Assembly: GCA_021324115.1 (NCBI GenBank)
Contig: JAJPJS010000018.1
Location: 62,001 to 126,000 of the forward strand
Length of the DNA stretch: 64,000 nt
Direction of reading: 5' to 3'
Source of the DNA: Nitrososphaerota archaeon
Lineage (GTDB): Archaea > Thermoproteota > Nitrososphaeria > Conexivisphaerales > DTJL01
How positions within the stretch are numbered: the first letter of the stretch is position 1; each line of letters begins with the position of its first letter. Positions 17,149 to 26,233 of the stretch are shown here, one piece after another. Made by a program: the position numbers and the translations under genes. The notes under the pieces are model-generated. The model did no database searches and was not told the origin of the DNA. It worked only from the letters and a program-made list of their open reading frames with translations.

Positions 17149-17496
17149 ATGCAGACTGTCAAACCCCTGATTGAAGTTACCCCGGTTGCCAAGGCCAAAC
17201 TGGTCGAGGCGATGAAGGAGAAAAACAAGGAGGGTGCACTTCTGAGAATCGGAGTGGCGCGTGTGGGAGGATGCGCTTGCTCACCTGAGTATCAGTACTT
17301 TTTGAGTCTGAGAGACGCCCCCGAAGTGGAGGATGTCGTCGAAGAGGTTGATGGCATAAAGCTCGCAGCCGATAGAGCCGATGCAGAATTCCTTCGAGGC
17401 GCAAAACTGGACTATGTCGAGTCTCCTGAAGTTTCAGGGTTCAGCATAGATAACCCCAATGTCGTCGAAGGAAGCTGCGGATGCGGCGGTCACTGA
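17149..17496 (+). CDS. A-type iron-sulfur carrier (HesB/IscA/ErpA family)
   Basis: A-type proteins carry or insert Fe-S clusters. The 115-residue sequence starts with IEVTPVAKAKLVEAM, has the motif LLRIGVARVGGCACSPEYQYFL with one Cys ligand region, and ends with GSCGCGGH, the C-terminal Cys-x-Cys. The family has three Cys. Here there are four in two clusters, an extra one in the first site (CAC). ATG at 17149 is preferred over TTG 17137 because TAAATAATA at about 17116-17124 places the transcription start close to 17145. Confidence 0.87.
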   Translation: MQTVKPLIEVTPVAKAKLVEAMKEKNKEGALLRIGVARVGGCACSPEYQYFLSLRDAPEVEDVVEEVDGIKLAADRADAEFLRGAKLDYVESPEVSGFSIDNPNVVEGSCGCGGH

Positions 17497-17730
17497 CTCG
17501 CAACATTCAAGTTCAAGAATAAGTGGCATAGAACAGGATTCTGTATTTTTATCTTGTACCAGCGTGTGCTTTGCTACAAAGTCCTGCATGTCAAATTCGT
17601 TTTTTGACTAATTCCTCCGGGTTCAGGACGTTTGCAGCACGTGAAAGAGTCGCTCAGCGTGGCATGCTTTGGTCTTTTTAAACTCGGTGCGTTCTACCAT
17701 TAAATAGTTCCACCGGCATGCCCCAGCGAT

Positions 17731-18699
17731 TTGATACCGCCTGTTTCGGTAACACTTGCGGATATTCAGGATGCCGAGAATAGAATCAGGGGTATCGCCT
17801 GGAGGACCCCCACCGTACCTTCATCAAGATACGATACGGGTGATTTGTACCTTAAACTCGAATGCCTCCAGAGGACAGGGAGCTTCAAGATAAGGGGAGC
17901 CTGGAATAAGATGAGCAGGGCTACAGAGGAAGAGAAGAGGTCAGGATTCGTGACGGTTTCCGCAGGAAATCATGGGCAGGCCGTCGCGTGGTGTGCGATG
18001 AAGCTGAATTCGCCCTGCACCGTCTACGTGCCGGAAACAGCGGTGGAACGCAAGCTCGAATCCATGAGGTCGATGGGTGCAAAAATAATGAAGAAGCCCG
18101 TAACCGAAATCATGGCTTCTATGGCGGATGACAGGATGTACAGGACAGGCATGACGTACGTTCCACCGTTTGGAGATAACCTGATTGTTGCCGGACAGGG
18201 AACTGTGGGACTTGAAATTGCCAGAGAGGTTCAGGATATCGGCACGGTAATCGTCCCGGTCGGGGGAGGGGGTCTGGCCGCCGGTATTGCAACCGCTGTA
18301 AAAGCGCTCAAACCATCTGCTAAGGTGTATGGAGTTCAGGCCGAGGGAGCCGCACCCCTTCCACAATCGCTCAAGAGTGGTGCGCCCGTGGTGCTTGATT
18401 CAATCAACACCGTTGCCGATGGAATAGGTGCCAACAGAGTGTTCGATTTCATGTTTCCGATACTACGGGAGAAACTTGACGGCGTATTCACTGTCTCCGA
18501 TTCTGAGATCCTGCAGGCGATGAAACATGTCTTCTCCGAAGTCCACGCGGTGGCGGAACCTGCTGGAGCCGCGTCACTGGCAGCGGCGAGGAAGCATGAA
18601 AAGGAGATTGAACGGCCTGTGGTGTGCATAATCAGTGGCGGAAATGTGGACTCGAAACTGCTTTGCAATACCGTCTCGACGCCACAGCAAAACACTTAA
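17731..18699 (+). CDS. Threonine dehydratase/serine racemase-like PLP enzyme
   Basis: A fold-type II PLP enzyme that deaminates threonine (or serine) to the 2-oxo acid. PLP Lys53 sits in GSFKIRGAW, the phosphate and substrate loop is SAGNHGQAVAW, and the PLP phosphate is held by the glycine loop PVGGGGLAAG. The length of 322 residues without an ACT domain indicates a catabolic type not feedback-inhibited by isoleucine. Next to it is RidA, which disposes of the reactive enamine released by this reaction. The start is TTG at 17731, with TTAAATAG at about 17700-17707 upstream. Confidence 0.9.
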   Translation: MIPPVSVTLADIQDAENRIRGIAWRTPTVPSSRYDTGDLYLKLECLQRTGSFKIRGAWNKMSRATEEEKRSGFVTVSAGNHGQAVAWCAMKLNSPCTVYVPETAVERKLESMRSMGAKIMKKPVTEIMASMADDRMYRTGMTYVPPFGDNLIVAGQGTVGLEIAREVQDIGTVIVPVGGGGLAAGIATAVKALKPSAKVYGVQAEGAAPLPQSLKSGAPVVLDSINTVADGIGANRVFDFMFPILREKLDGVFTVSDSEILQAMKHVFSEVHAVAEPAGAASLAAARKHEKEIERPVVCIISGGNVDSKLLCNTVSTPQQNT

Positions 18700-18727
18700 T
18701 TCGACAGGGTGAGGGCTGTAGCTGCAA

Positions 18728-19102
18728 ATGCAGAAAAAGGTCATCATGACGAACAGGGCCCCGAAGCCGGCCGGCCCTTACTCGCAGGCTATAATCGTGA
18801 ATGATACGGTGTACGTCGCCGGGCAGCTGGGCATAGACCCTTCGACGGGGCAGGCGGTTGAGGGAGTTGAGGCGCAGGTGGCGCAGGCACTTGACAACAT
18901 TCAGGCCATACTTGAAGAGGCAGGCAGCTCCCTTGAAAAGGTTGCAAAGCTAGGCGTATTTCTAAGGGATCTTTCAGACTTTCAGGCACTCAACAAGGTG
19001 TTTCAGATGAGGTTTCCTGCTTCCCCCCCTGCCCGCACCACGGTTCAGGCCAGCCTTCCCGGCAAATTCCTGGTTGAAATAGATGCGGTTGCTACGCTGT
19101 AG
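18728..19102 (+). CDS. RidA family enamine/imine deaminase
   Basis: RidA hydrolyses 2-aminoacrylate and related enamines made by PLP dehydratases. The 124-residue protein has the family elements GPYSQAI, VAGQLGIDP, catalytic Arg103 in PARTTVQ and Glu117 in VEIDAVA. It follows the threonine dehydratase by 28 bp on the same strand, a logical enzyme and scavenger pair. Its 3' end overlaps the convergent aminotransferase gene by 11 bp. Confidence 0.93.
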   Translation: MQKKVIMTNRAPKPAGPYSQAIIVNDTVYVAGQLGIDPSTGQAVEGVEAQVAQALDNIQAILEEAGSSLEKVAKLGVFLRDLSDFQALNKVFQMRFPASPPARTTVQASLPGKFLVEIDAVATL

Positions 19103-20255
19103 ACCCGATCAGTTTCAGCGCTTCGTCAATCAGCTCCGTGGACTGTGTTAGGGACCATCTGACGTATCCTTCGCCCCCCTGACCGAACGCCGTGCCTGGC
19201 GTAACAAGCACACCCCTGTTCGCAAGCCTCTGTGCGAACTCCTCGGAGGTGCCATCCACCTTCTGCCACAAGTAAAAGGTTCCTGAAGGGGGTTTCACCT
19301 TGAAACCTAGCATATCTAGTCCACGGGCAAGTCTTTCCAGCCGGTCCCTGTACACGTTGACGAAAGACTGAACCACGGATGGTCTTGCTGAGCCGGTGTA
19401 ACTTTCCAGGGCTGCCTTCGCGGCATGCTGGATGAATTTCGGAGGACCTGAATCGACCTGACTCTTGACCTTCTTCAACCCATCGATCACCCTTCTGTCG
19501 CCAACTGCAAACCCTATTCTGAGTCCGGTCATGGAAAATGTCTTTGAGCAGGAATGAAATTCCACCAACCCTTCCCGGTCGCTTCTTGTCTGGAGAACAC
19601 TGGGGGCGACATAGTCCCCAAAGGTGATTTCTGAATATGCATTGTCGTAGCAGAAAATGGCCCCCTCGCCCGTGACATCCTCGGCGAGCCTGCTGAGATC
19701 ATTAATGGATATGACCGCCCCTGTTGGGTTGTTTGGATAGTTCGCAAAAACCACCTTCGCCCCCCTGAACAGGCTGCGATCCGCGTTTGGTCTGAATCCA
19801 TTCTCCTCGTTCAACCTGAGGCTCTTTGCTAAACCACCGATCAGAATGGCACTTCCATTCGCATACACCGGATATCCCGGATCAGGGCACACTACAATAT
19901 CCCCTTCATTAACGAACCCCCTTGATATGTTCGCAAGCCCCTCCTTGGAGCCTATCAGGGCACACACTTCTGAGCCAGGGTCCAGGTCCACGCCGAACCT
20001 CTTTTTGTACCAGGAGGCAACCGCTTCTTTGAACCAGGGTTCCCCGTCCGAAGAAGAGTATCCGGAATAGGCTGGGTCGCGGGCCGCCTCGGACATGGCA
20101 TCTAGTATGAAGTCCGGAGTGCGCAGGTCAGGGTCCCCTATGCTGAATGAAAGAACCTTGAGGCCCTTTCTTCTCCTCTCCCGGGCAAGCTGTTCCATCT
20201 TCACGAAAGGGTAGGGTGGGATCCTCTGAAGGTTTCTTGAGTACTCCTGTGTCAT
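19092..20255 (-). CDS. dapL: Aminotransferase of the lysine operon (LL-DAP aminotransferase-like)
   Basis: A class I/II PLP aminotransferase of 387 residues. PLP Lys238 is in SCSKTFSMTGLR, with YPNNPTG at about 173-179 and DNAYSE near 204. As last gene of a dap-lys operon that has no dapD or dapE homologue, it most likely converts tetrahydrodipicolinate directly to LL-diaminopimelate. Its sequence is closer to generic aspartate-type aminotransferases than to plant DapL as far as I can judge, so DapL2-type or DapC activity remains possible. ATG overlaps the lysA stop by 4 bases. Confidence 0.78.
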   Translation of the reverse strand: MTQEYSRNLQRIPPYPFVKMEQLARERRRKGLKVLSFSIGDPDLRTPDFILDAMSEAARDPAYSGYSSSDGEPWFKEAVASWYKKRFGVDLDPGSEVCALIGSKEGLANISRGFVNEGDIVVCPDPGYPVYANGSAILIGGLAKSLRLNEENGFRPNADRSLFRGAKVVFANYPNNPTGAVISINDLSRLAEDVTGEGAIFCYDNAYSEITFGDYVAPSVLQTRSDREGLVEFHSCSKTFSMTGLRIGFAVGDRRVIDGLKKVKSQVDSGPPKFIQHAAKAALESYTGSARPSVVQSFVNVYRDRLERLARGLDMLGFKVKPPSGTFYLWQKVDGTSEEFAQRLANRGVLVTPGTAFGQGGEGYVRWSLTQSTELIDEALKLIGSTA

Positions 20256-21553
20256 CTGTTCATCAACCTCGGAGGAACCTGCTCCCCTGCCACCAGGTCT
20301 GATATAATTTCTCTGCGTCGAATTAGGTCTGCCCCCTTACCGGATACCAGGACCTCGGCCGGTCTTGGTCTGTTGTTGTACTGGCTGGACATCGAAAATC
20401 CGTACGCCCCGGCGTTGAATATGGCGAGCAGGTCCCCGTCCTTAACCTTGGGCAGAGGTCTGTCCTTGGCCAGAATGTCTGTGTTTTCGCATATCTGCCC
20501 GCATATGTTCACCGGGTACTCCTGCTGCTCCTCCAGTTTGTTTGCTACCAGGATAGGATGATACGCACCATAGAGTGCCGGTCTGAGCAACACACTCATG
20601 CCGGCATCCAGTCCGACGAACGTCTTTTCCCTCTGCTTGACATGACAGACGCGAGACAGAAGGACGGTGCTGTCACCCACCAGATATCTACCCGGTTCGG
20701 CCGCCAGAAGCGGTTTCCCCATCCTGTATTCATCCAGCTTCCTCCTGAAAACTTCGACCACAGAAGAGGCGACCTCTTCTATGGGGAGTGGCACCTCGTC
20801 GGGTCTGTACGGTATGCCGAAGCCGCCGCCTATGTTCACGAATTCATATTCTATGCCGAGTTCCTGAGAGATCCTCCCGGCTATATCCATCAGAAGCTCC
20901 GTAATCTGAGCAAAATACCTTGGATCGAGCACGTTGGAACCTGTCATCATATGTATTCCGAATCTCTTCACCCCGATCTCCTTTGCCCTTCGGTAACCGG
21001 CCAGGGCCACCTTCTCGGGAGAGCCAAACTTCGAGTCAGGGCCGGCGAAGACAAGCCCCTCCTTCCCGCCCTTCCCCATACCTGGGTTTATCCTGAAGCA
21101 AACCATCTCCGGCTTCGAGCCGGACGGCAATTTATCTATCAGTGTGCCATCGTCAAAATTTATCGTTACGCCGGATTTGATGGCGAATTCGAGCTCCTCT
21201 CTCGAATTGTAGTTGCCGGTGTATAACATTCTTTCCGCAGGGAAGCCGGCCACTGAAGCTTCATAAATTTCCGCGGGACATGAACAGTCGACCCATCCCC
21301 CCTCCGACCTCAGGATGTTCAGTATGGCAAGGTTTGAGTTTGATTTCACGGCATAGTACAGCCTGAAGGGTGTTCGTTTCGAAAATTCGGAATAAAGTCT
21401 CCTGAAGTTGTTTCTGATTCTTGCCTCGCTGGTCACGTACAGAGGAGTTCCATATTCTGACGACAGTCGGGTTGCGGGAAGGTCCTCCACATAGAGCTCC
21501 CCCCCTTTGTTGCCGAATGTGTCCTTGAGAAGGTTGAGAATCCACCTATCCAA
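20252..21553 (-). CDS. lysA: Diaminopimelate decarboxylase
   Basis: It removes CO2 from meso-diaminopimelate to give lysine. The fold-type III PLP barrel shows Lys70 in YYAVKSNSNL, the glycine-rich phosphate site NIGGGFGIPY and the second-domain motif CGQICENTDILAKDR with the catalytic Cys. It is 433 residues long, normal for LysA. The start is TTG at 21553, overlapping the lysC stop by 8 bases. It is the fourth gene of the operon. Confidence 0.92.
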   Translation of the reverse strand: MDRWILNLLKDTFGNKGGELYVEDLPATRLSSEYGTPLYVTSEARIRNNFRRLYSEFSKRTPFRLYYAVKSNSNLAILNILRSEGGWVDCSCPAEIYEASVAGFPAERMLYTGNYNSREELEFAIKSGVTINFDDGTLIDKLPSGSKPEMVCFRINPGMGKGGKEGLVFAGPDSKFGSPEKVALAGYRRAKEIGVKRFGIHMMTGSNVLDPRYFAQITELLMDIAGRISQELGIEYEFVNIGGGFGIPYRPDEVPLPIEEVASSVVEVFRRKLDEYRMGKPLLAAEPGRYLVGDSTVLLSRVCHVKQREKTFVGLDAGMSVLLRPALYGAYHPILVANKLEEQQEYPVNICGQICENTDILAKDRPLPKVKDGDLLAIFNAGAYGFSMSSQYNNRPRPAEVLVSGKGADLIRRREIISDLVAGEQVPPRLMNR

Positions 21554-22718
21554 CCTTTACGCTCTCCTCCAGCAGCCTCAGGGCCGTGTCCACCACACCG
21601 TCTTCGATGAAGAGTGACATGCTTCCCTTGCTCGACGTTACCTCATATATGTTGATTCCGTTGAGTGAAAGTATCGTGGCCGCCTTTGCAACTATGCCAG
21701 GCTGATCCACCAGCCTGGGGTGGATCAGGGAAATGCAGCCGACACCGCCCCTGCCTGAGACTGCCTTCACCCCGGCCATGCCATGCACCTTTATGCAAAC
21801 GTCTTTCCAGTCAGGTCCCCTGAAGAAGAATGTCGTGCTGGTCGAAGCCGTTCCTATACCCACAAGATTTTTCTCCAGAATCTTGGTCACTTCGGGTAGT
21901 ACATTTCCACCCCCTTCCGTTACGATGGTCAGCTCCTGGAGCGACCTTTCCGTGGCAAATGCTGGCCTGTCAGGGTCCATGTATCCTGTCACCTCGGTAC
22001 CCCCCTCGTCCAGCCTGGTACCGAACTGAACGACCCTGAGCCTCTGGCTGGGCGACTTGTAGAACAGGGCTTCGGGCCTGACCACCTTCGCACCTCCATG
22101 TGCCAGTGCATACATTTCGCCTATCGATATGGTATCGACGCTGTGCGCATTGTTCACCACCTTGGGGTCTGCACTCATGACTCCAGCCGTTTCCTTGACT
22201 AGGATCACCTGCCCGGCGTCCAGACAGCTTCCAAGTACGGTCGCAGTTATGTCCGAACCCCCTCGTCCGAGCACGGTTACGCCCTGTGAGCACCTGCCCA
22301 CGAAGCCAGGCACAACCACGACCGATTTGCCCAGAAGGGGCAGAATCTTCTTCTGCACCGCCTTTCTTGTGGATTCCATGTCCACCACCGCATTCAGATG
22401 GTTTTCATCCGTGACAATGGGGAAGTCGGGATCCGCCGGGTCAAGGGTGGCGACAGGTATGCCGAGGGCTCTCAAGGCTGAGGAAAAGACTTTGACGGAC
22501 GTCCTTTCCCCCATTGAAAGTATCTCTGCATATTCACGCTCGTCGATTTTTTCTTCAAAGCTCGAAACAAGGTCCAGAAGCTGGTCTGTTGTCCTTCCAG
22601 GCGCCGATACGACGACCACCTTCTCCTCAAATTCTGCGTCACGGACAGCCTGCGCTGCCACGCGGACCTTTTCGCCTGTTCCCAGCGAGACTCCACCGAA
22701 CTTGATGACAACCCTCAT
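21546..22718 (-). CDS. lysC: Aspartate kinase
   Basis: It phosphorylates aspartate, the first step towards lysine, threonine and methionine. The start VVIKFGGVSLGTG is the amino-acid-kinase signature, followed by GRGGSDITATVLG near residue 150. Two C-terminal ACT segments (LTIVTEGGGNV and VDQPGIVAKAATILS) suggest feedback regulation. The longest frame extends to 22775, but the ATG at 22718 fits the family start and overlaps the dapB stop by 4 bases. Its position in the dap operon suggests the lysine-dedicated isozyme. Confidence 0.92.
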   Translation of the reverse strand: MRVVIKFGGVSLGTGEKVRVAAQAVRDAEFEEKVVVVSAPGRTTDQLLDLVSSFEEKIDEREYAEILSMGERTSVKVFSSALRALGIPVATLDPADPDFPIVTDENHLNAVVDMESTRKAVQKKILPLLGKSVVVVPGFVGRCSQGVTVLGRGGSDITATVLGSCLDAGQVILVKETAGVMSADPKVVNNAHSVDTISIGEMYALAHGGAKVVRPEALFYKSPSQRLRVVQFGTRLDEGGTEVTGYMDPDRPAFATERSLQELTIVTEGGGNVLPEVTKILEKNLVGIGTASTSTTFFFRGPDWKDVCIKVHGMAGVKAVSGRGGVGCISLIHPRLVDQPGIVAKAATILSLNGINIYEVTSSKGSMSLFIEDGVVDTALRLLEESVKVG

Positions 22719-23521
22719 TTCAGACCAAGCACGTCCTTCATTGTGTAGAACCCGGGACCCCTTCCAACCACCCATCTGGTGGCCGATAGGACTCCCCCGG
22801 CAAACGCGGCTCTTGTAAATGCGTCGTGCCCAATCGTAATCATCTCGTGCTGACCCGCAGCGATCACCGAATGCCTGCCGGCTATTCCACCTGCCCTCAC
22901 AGAGAAGACTTCCAGCTCATCCGGCCTTCTGCGGGAATCTCCTGAACGCCCGCTCACTATCTTCGTGTACCCTCTCTCTTCCATCAAGATTTCGGAGAGC
23001 CTCTTTGCGGTGCCGCTCGGGGAATCCGACTTCCCAGAATGATGCTCTTCGATTATGGAGAACTCGAATTCTTCGGGCAGGAGGGCCAGCTCGTGGGTCA
23101 GATGAAACAGAAGATTTGCACCGATGGAAAAATTTGATGAGTATACTACAGGAGAATTCTTTACACTCTCCTTCAGTGTGCGCATCTGTTCTTCTGTGAA
23201 TCCCGTGGTTCCAATCACGAGCGGGATGTTCTGTTCTGAGATAGCTGTGAGATTTGCCAACTCGGCCTGAGGTTTGGTGAATGATATTATGGCGTCCGAG
23301 TTTCTGGCGGCTTCCGGGAGTGCTAGGGGGCTCTGTACTTCGAGATCAAGGTCGCACACACCGGCTTCCCGGAGTTTTTTGCCTAGAGCAGGGCTGGAGG
23401 GGGAAGCGATTGCCGATACCAATTTAATGTCCGGCTTCGCACCCAACAACCTCGCTACTTCTCTTCCCATCCTTCCTGTTGCGCCAACCAGTGTTACACG
23501 AACTGTTCCTGAATCAGTCAT
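22715..23521 (-). CDS. dapB: 4-hydroxy-tetrahydrodipicolinate reductase
   Basis: An NAD(P)H-dependent reductase of the lysine pathway. The nucleotide-binding loop is VGATGRMGREV and the catalytic His/Lys region is IEEHHSGKSDSPSGTAKRL, both in family positions. The internal ATG at 23521 is preferred to 23563 because it begins just before the Rossmann strand, giving 268 residues, and overlaps the dapA end by 8 bases. Third enzyme of the pathway and second gene of the operon. Confidence 0.93.
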   Translation of the reverse strand: MTDSGTVRVTLVGATGRMGREVARLLGAKPDIKLVSAIASPSSPALGKKLREAGVCDLDLEVQSPLALPEAARNSDAIISFTKPQAELANLTAISEQNIPLVIGTTGFTEEQMRTLKESVKNSPVVYSSNFSIGANLLFHLTHELALLPEEFEFSIIEEHHSGKSDSPSGTAKRLSEILMEERGYTKIVSGRSGDSRRRPDELEVFSVRAGGIAGRHSVIAAGQHEMITIGHDAFTRAAFAGGVLSATRWVVGRGPGFYTMKDVLGLK

Positions 23522-24539
23522 AGGAAAGCCCTTCCAGGTTTTCGGCATTGGAGAGTCTTTCATCGATGGAAACCCCGAATGAAGATTCTATGGGTGCCAG
23601 TATCGACGGGTTTTTCTCCCAGACCGTCCGTAAGGCGTCAAGAATCAGATGAAGACCCTGTCTGTTGAGTCTGCCCAGTGGTCTTCTGCAGGCTCCCGAC
23701 GGCATGCCAAGAATACGGGCGATTGTTTTCACTGGAACCGGATTTCTGAACTTGAGTTGAGGTGAAGTGGAACTGCCATCCCCCGTCTTCACGGTTACGA
23801 CCTGAAAAAGGGGCTTGAGTGCTTCTGCAATCTGGCCGGCCTTCCCGGTTTCGCCATGATTCGCAGCCAGAACCATTTCGCTTACCGCCCGGGGGGCAAT
23901 GTTCGACATAACAGAAATCACCCCATCCGCCCGAATCTTACCGTCAGTCATCATCAAGAAGGTCCTGTCGTCATCCCCCGACAAAATTGAATAGGAATCG
24001 CCACACAGTCCCCTCAGCTCACGCGCGAAGGTGTCACTTCCTGTTGCATCCTTGACCACAGACACGTTGGGATGACCTGAGTATAGAATCGAAAGGTCAT
24101 GCGGGGAAATCTGGGTTCCGGTCCTCCCCGGTATGACGTAGGGGACGATCCTGACCTCCGGAAACGCTTCAGCGACAGGTTCGTAATACTCCTTCCTTAT
24201 TTCCAGGCTACTCGGACAGTTGTAGTACGGGTCCACCATCAGGACATTCCGGCAGCCGATGTCAGATGATTCTCTCGTCATTTTAAGCGTCTTTTCCGTG
24301 CTGTTCGAGCCCGTGTTAGCTACAACGCCGTCCCCGCCTGCAGACATTTCGAGCGTAGTAGAAACGAGATGCCTCCATTCATCATGCTGCACAGTCGGTC
24401 CTTCGCCTGTCGTACCGGCCACAACTATCCCTGAAACTCCCTCGTGAAGCTGAAAATCAAGCAGACGCCTGTATCCCTCCATGTCTACAGAGCCATCCGG
24501 TCCAAAGGGTGTGATTATTGCCGTTATACAACCTTTCAT
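23514..24539 (-). CDS. dapA: 4-hydroxy-tetrahydrodipicolinate synthase family aldolase
   Basis: A Schiff-base aldolase condensing pyruvate with aspartate semialdehyde. It has GCITAIITPFGPDGSVD at the start, the carboxylate loop GTTGEGP, Tyr in VPYVIPGRTG and Lys in VVKDATGSD. ATG 24539 fits the family start better than 24587. At 341 residues it is about 45 longer than typical DapA (about 295). The extra sequence is C-terminal, ending near GLSYD. The operon context with dapB argues for DapA over other aldolases of the NAL family. First gene of the operon. Confidence 0.88.
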   Translation of the reverse strand: MKGCITAIITPFGPDGSVDMEGYRRLLDFQLHEGVSGIVVAGTTGEGPTVQHDEWRHLVSTTLEMSAGGDGVVANTGSNSTEKTLKMTRESSDIGCRNVLMVDPYYNCPSSLEIRKEYYEPVAEAFPEVRIVPYVIPGRTGTQISPHDLSILYSGHPNVSVVKDATGSDTFARELRGLCGDSYSILSGDDDRTFLMMTDGKIRADGVISVMSNIAPRAVSEMVLAANHGETGKAGQIAEALKPLFQVVTVKTGDGSSTSPQLKFRNPVPVKTIARILGMPSGACRRPLGRLNRQGLHLILDALRTVWEKNPSILAPIESSFGVSIDERLSNAENLEGLSYD

Positions 24540-24650
24540 TGCGAAATCCGTGAACGCCTGAGTATGTCTGTTTATAACTCTTATCATTTAAGTACGTTTT
24601 TCGAACATCACGTCTATGCTCATTTGGTTTAGCTATTGCTCATACCTCTG

Positions 24651-25310
24651 TCAGGTCATCTGGATTATAATGTACAGAACACCGTCGTACGTACCAGGCG
24701 GCGTCCTGATCGTGAGCATAAGTGATGTCGAAGAGCCGGGGGATATCAGGACCCCCGATGATGGGGCGTAAGATACGAGTGTGAATCCCGTAGTCGCTAC
24801 AATGATCGAACTCACCTGCAGTGGCTGAGGTGTCGGGTTGGGAGGAATCGAAACGGGCAGGATGAACTGTGAATTCGAATATTCATAGTATGGTCCGAAC
24901 TTCGAGTCGGCAATCGAGCCAGCATATGATGTTGCGGCACCGATGAACGAATAATGAATATCGACCTGGCTTATTGTGATCGGATAAACCGTCCCCGGGG
25001 GGGCGGACCTCAGGAATCCGGTCGCAGCGAATGCGGCAATCACCACCAGAATCATTACGATTATCGCAGCCGGTGGTGGTGCCTGTCCAGCGTTCTTCCT
25101 CTTCTTGGGCAGTTCCTGAAGCGGGTTTTCCTGCGCCAGCAGGAATCCACATCGCGAACAGTAGCTGAAATTGGTCCCAACAGTCTCCCCGCACCTTGGG
25201 CACTCGATTCCCTTTTCCACAGTGAGCAAAGTCTGAAGGTTTCCCCTGCAACCAGAGCACACGGTCTGGTCTGCACGTATTCTCTGACCGCACTCTGGAC
25301 AGAAGGGCAT
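24651..25310 (-). CDS. Double zinc-ribbon membrane protein
   Basis: Two zinc ribbons occupy the N terminus: CPECGQ with CSGC (about residues 4-22) and CPRCGE with CSRC (about 37-56). A basic proline-rich linker and one membrane helix (IIVMILVVIAAFAAT, about 84-100) follow, then a Ser/Thr/Pro-rich, beta-rich domain of about 115 residues that would lie outside the cell. This architecture is common in archaeal hypothetical membrane proteins. No catalytic residues are seen. It lies upstream of, and divergent from, the small metalloprotease. Confidence 0.75.
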   Translation of the reverse strand: MPFCPECGQRIRADQTVCSGCRGNLQTLLTVEKGIECPRCGETVGTNFSYCSRCGFLLAQENPLQELPKKRKNAGQAPPPAAIIVMILVVIAAFAATGFLRSAPPGTVYPITISQVDIHYSFIGAATSYAGSIADSKFGPYYEYSNSQFILPVSIPPNPTPQPLQVSSIIVATTGFTLVSYAPSSGVLISPGSSTSLMLTIRTPPGTYDGVLYIIIQMT

Positions 25311-25377
25311 TCGACTGGGTTTGAAGGCGATGCAATAAAAATCTTAACGAGTATTCCGATGGGCAAAGGTCATAAAC

Positions 25378-25797
25378 GTGAAATGGGAAGTATGCTACTG
25401 CATGTCAGGTGACCCGGCCGGGGAAGATGATGCCGATGATCAAACTTTCAAACATGCAATCGTGCATATGATACTGACACGTGATACCGAAGCGGCGCTG
25501 GAGAGACTCGCGCAAAGGTATCATATCGCCCCTCCGGGGATACGGGTCGGACACTGGAGGGGGCATAAGAAGGTTCTAGCGGTTTACATAAGCAACCGAC
25601 GAACGATATTTGTGGCAAAAAATGAAGATATGTGGAACCCATTCGTCATACTTCACGAGTTCTATCATCATCTCAGAAGCAGGTCCGGGCAGCACAGGGG
25701 AACAGAAAAGTTGGCAGATGCGTTTGCCCTTGAGTACATCAGGGCTTACGGCGAACTCGAGCGCCGGAGGATGTCGTCCTCCACCTTTCATTCCTGA
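25378..25797 (+). CDS. Small zincin-like metalloprotease
   Basis: The 139-residue protein carries HEFYHH in the helix FVILHEFYHHLRS (His-Glu-x-x-His), and a downstream Glu in GTEKLADAFALEY could be the third ligand, as in ImmA/IrrE-like or other minigluzincins. No membrane helix or signal is present. The start is GTG at 25378. The last 59 bp overlap the convergent cobalamin-binding gene, so either the C-terminal tail ([11 protein letters not shown]) or that of the neighbour is dispensable. Substrate unknown. Confidence 0.68.
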   Translation: MKWEVCYCMSGDPAGEDDADDQTFKHAIVHMILTRDTEAALERLAQRYHIAPPGIRVGHWRGHKKVLAVYISNRRTIFVAKNEDMWNPFVILHEFYHHLRSRSGQHRGTEKLADAFALEYIRAYGELERRRMSSSTFHS

Positions 25798-26233
25798 CCC
25801 GTGTTTCGATATGCTCTATTATCGTCTTGAGCGGTGTGCCGGGCCCGTAGTTCCCGGTTATCCCCATCGACTCCAGCTTCTTTCTATCCTCGTCGGGGAT
25901 TATCCCGCCACCGACCACAAGTATGTTCGAACCTCCCCTGGCCTCCAGTTCATGCTTGACGGCCGGGAAGGCCGTCATGTGCGCCGCATTCAGCAGGCTC
26001 AGCGCAACTACATCTACATCTTCGTCAATAGCCATCTGGGCTACCTGCTGAGGAGTCGGAAGAAGCCCGGCATAAATCACTTCCATACCGGCGTCACGAA
26101 ATGCACGACAGAGAACCAGGGCCCCCCTGTCGTGGCCGTCGAGGCCCGGCTTTGCAACAAGGATCCTGATCTTTCTGTTCGCCCCTCCACGGGGTCCAGT
26201 ATCATTCTTCACAGCAATGGTGGTTCCGCCCAA
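25739..26233 (-). CDS. mcmA2: Methylmalonyl-CoA mutase, cobalamin-binding subunit
   Basis: The 164-residue B12-binding domain shows [15 protein letters not shown], where the His in DGHDRG is the lower axial cobalt ligand, then [13 protein letters not shown] (SxL motif) and [11 protein letters not shown] (GG motif). It is split from the catalytic subunit, as usual in archaea. The start is probably TTG at 26233, overlapping the end of the large-subunit gene by 25 bp. Together they isomerise methylmalonyl-CoA and succinyl-CoA, linking propionyl-CoA breakdown to central metabolism. Confidence 0.92.
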   Translation of the reverse strand: MGGTTIAVKNDTGPRGGANRKIRILVAKPGLDGHDRGALVLCRAFRDAGMEVIYAGLLPTPQQVAQMAIDEDVDVVALSLLNAAHMTAFPAVKHELEARGGSNILVVGGGIIPDEDRKKLESMGITGNYGPGTPLKTIIEHIETRVRNERWRTTSSGARVRRKP

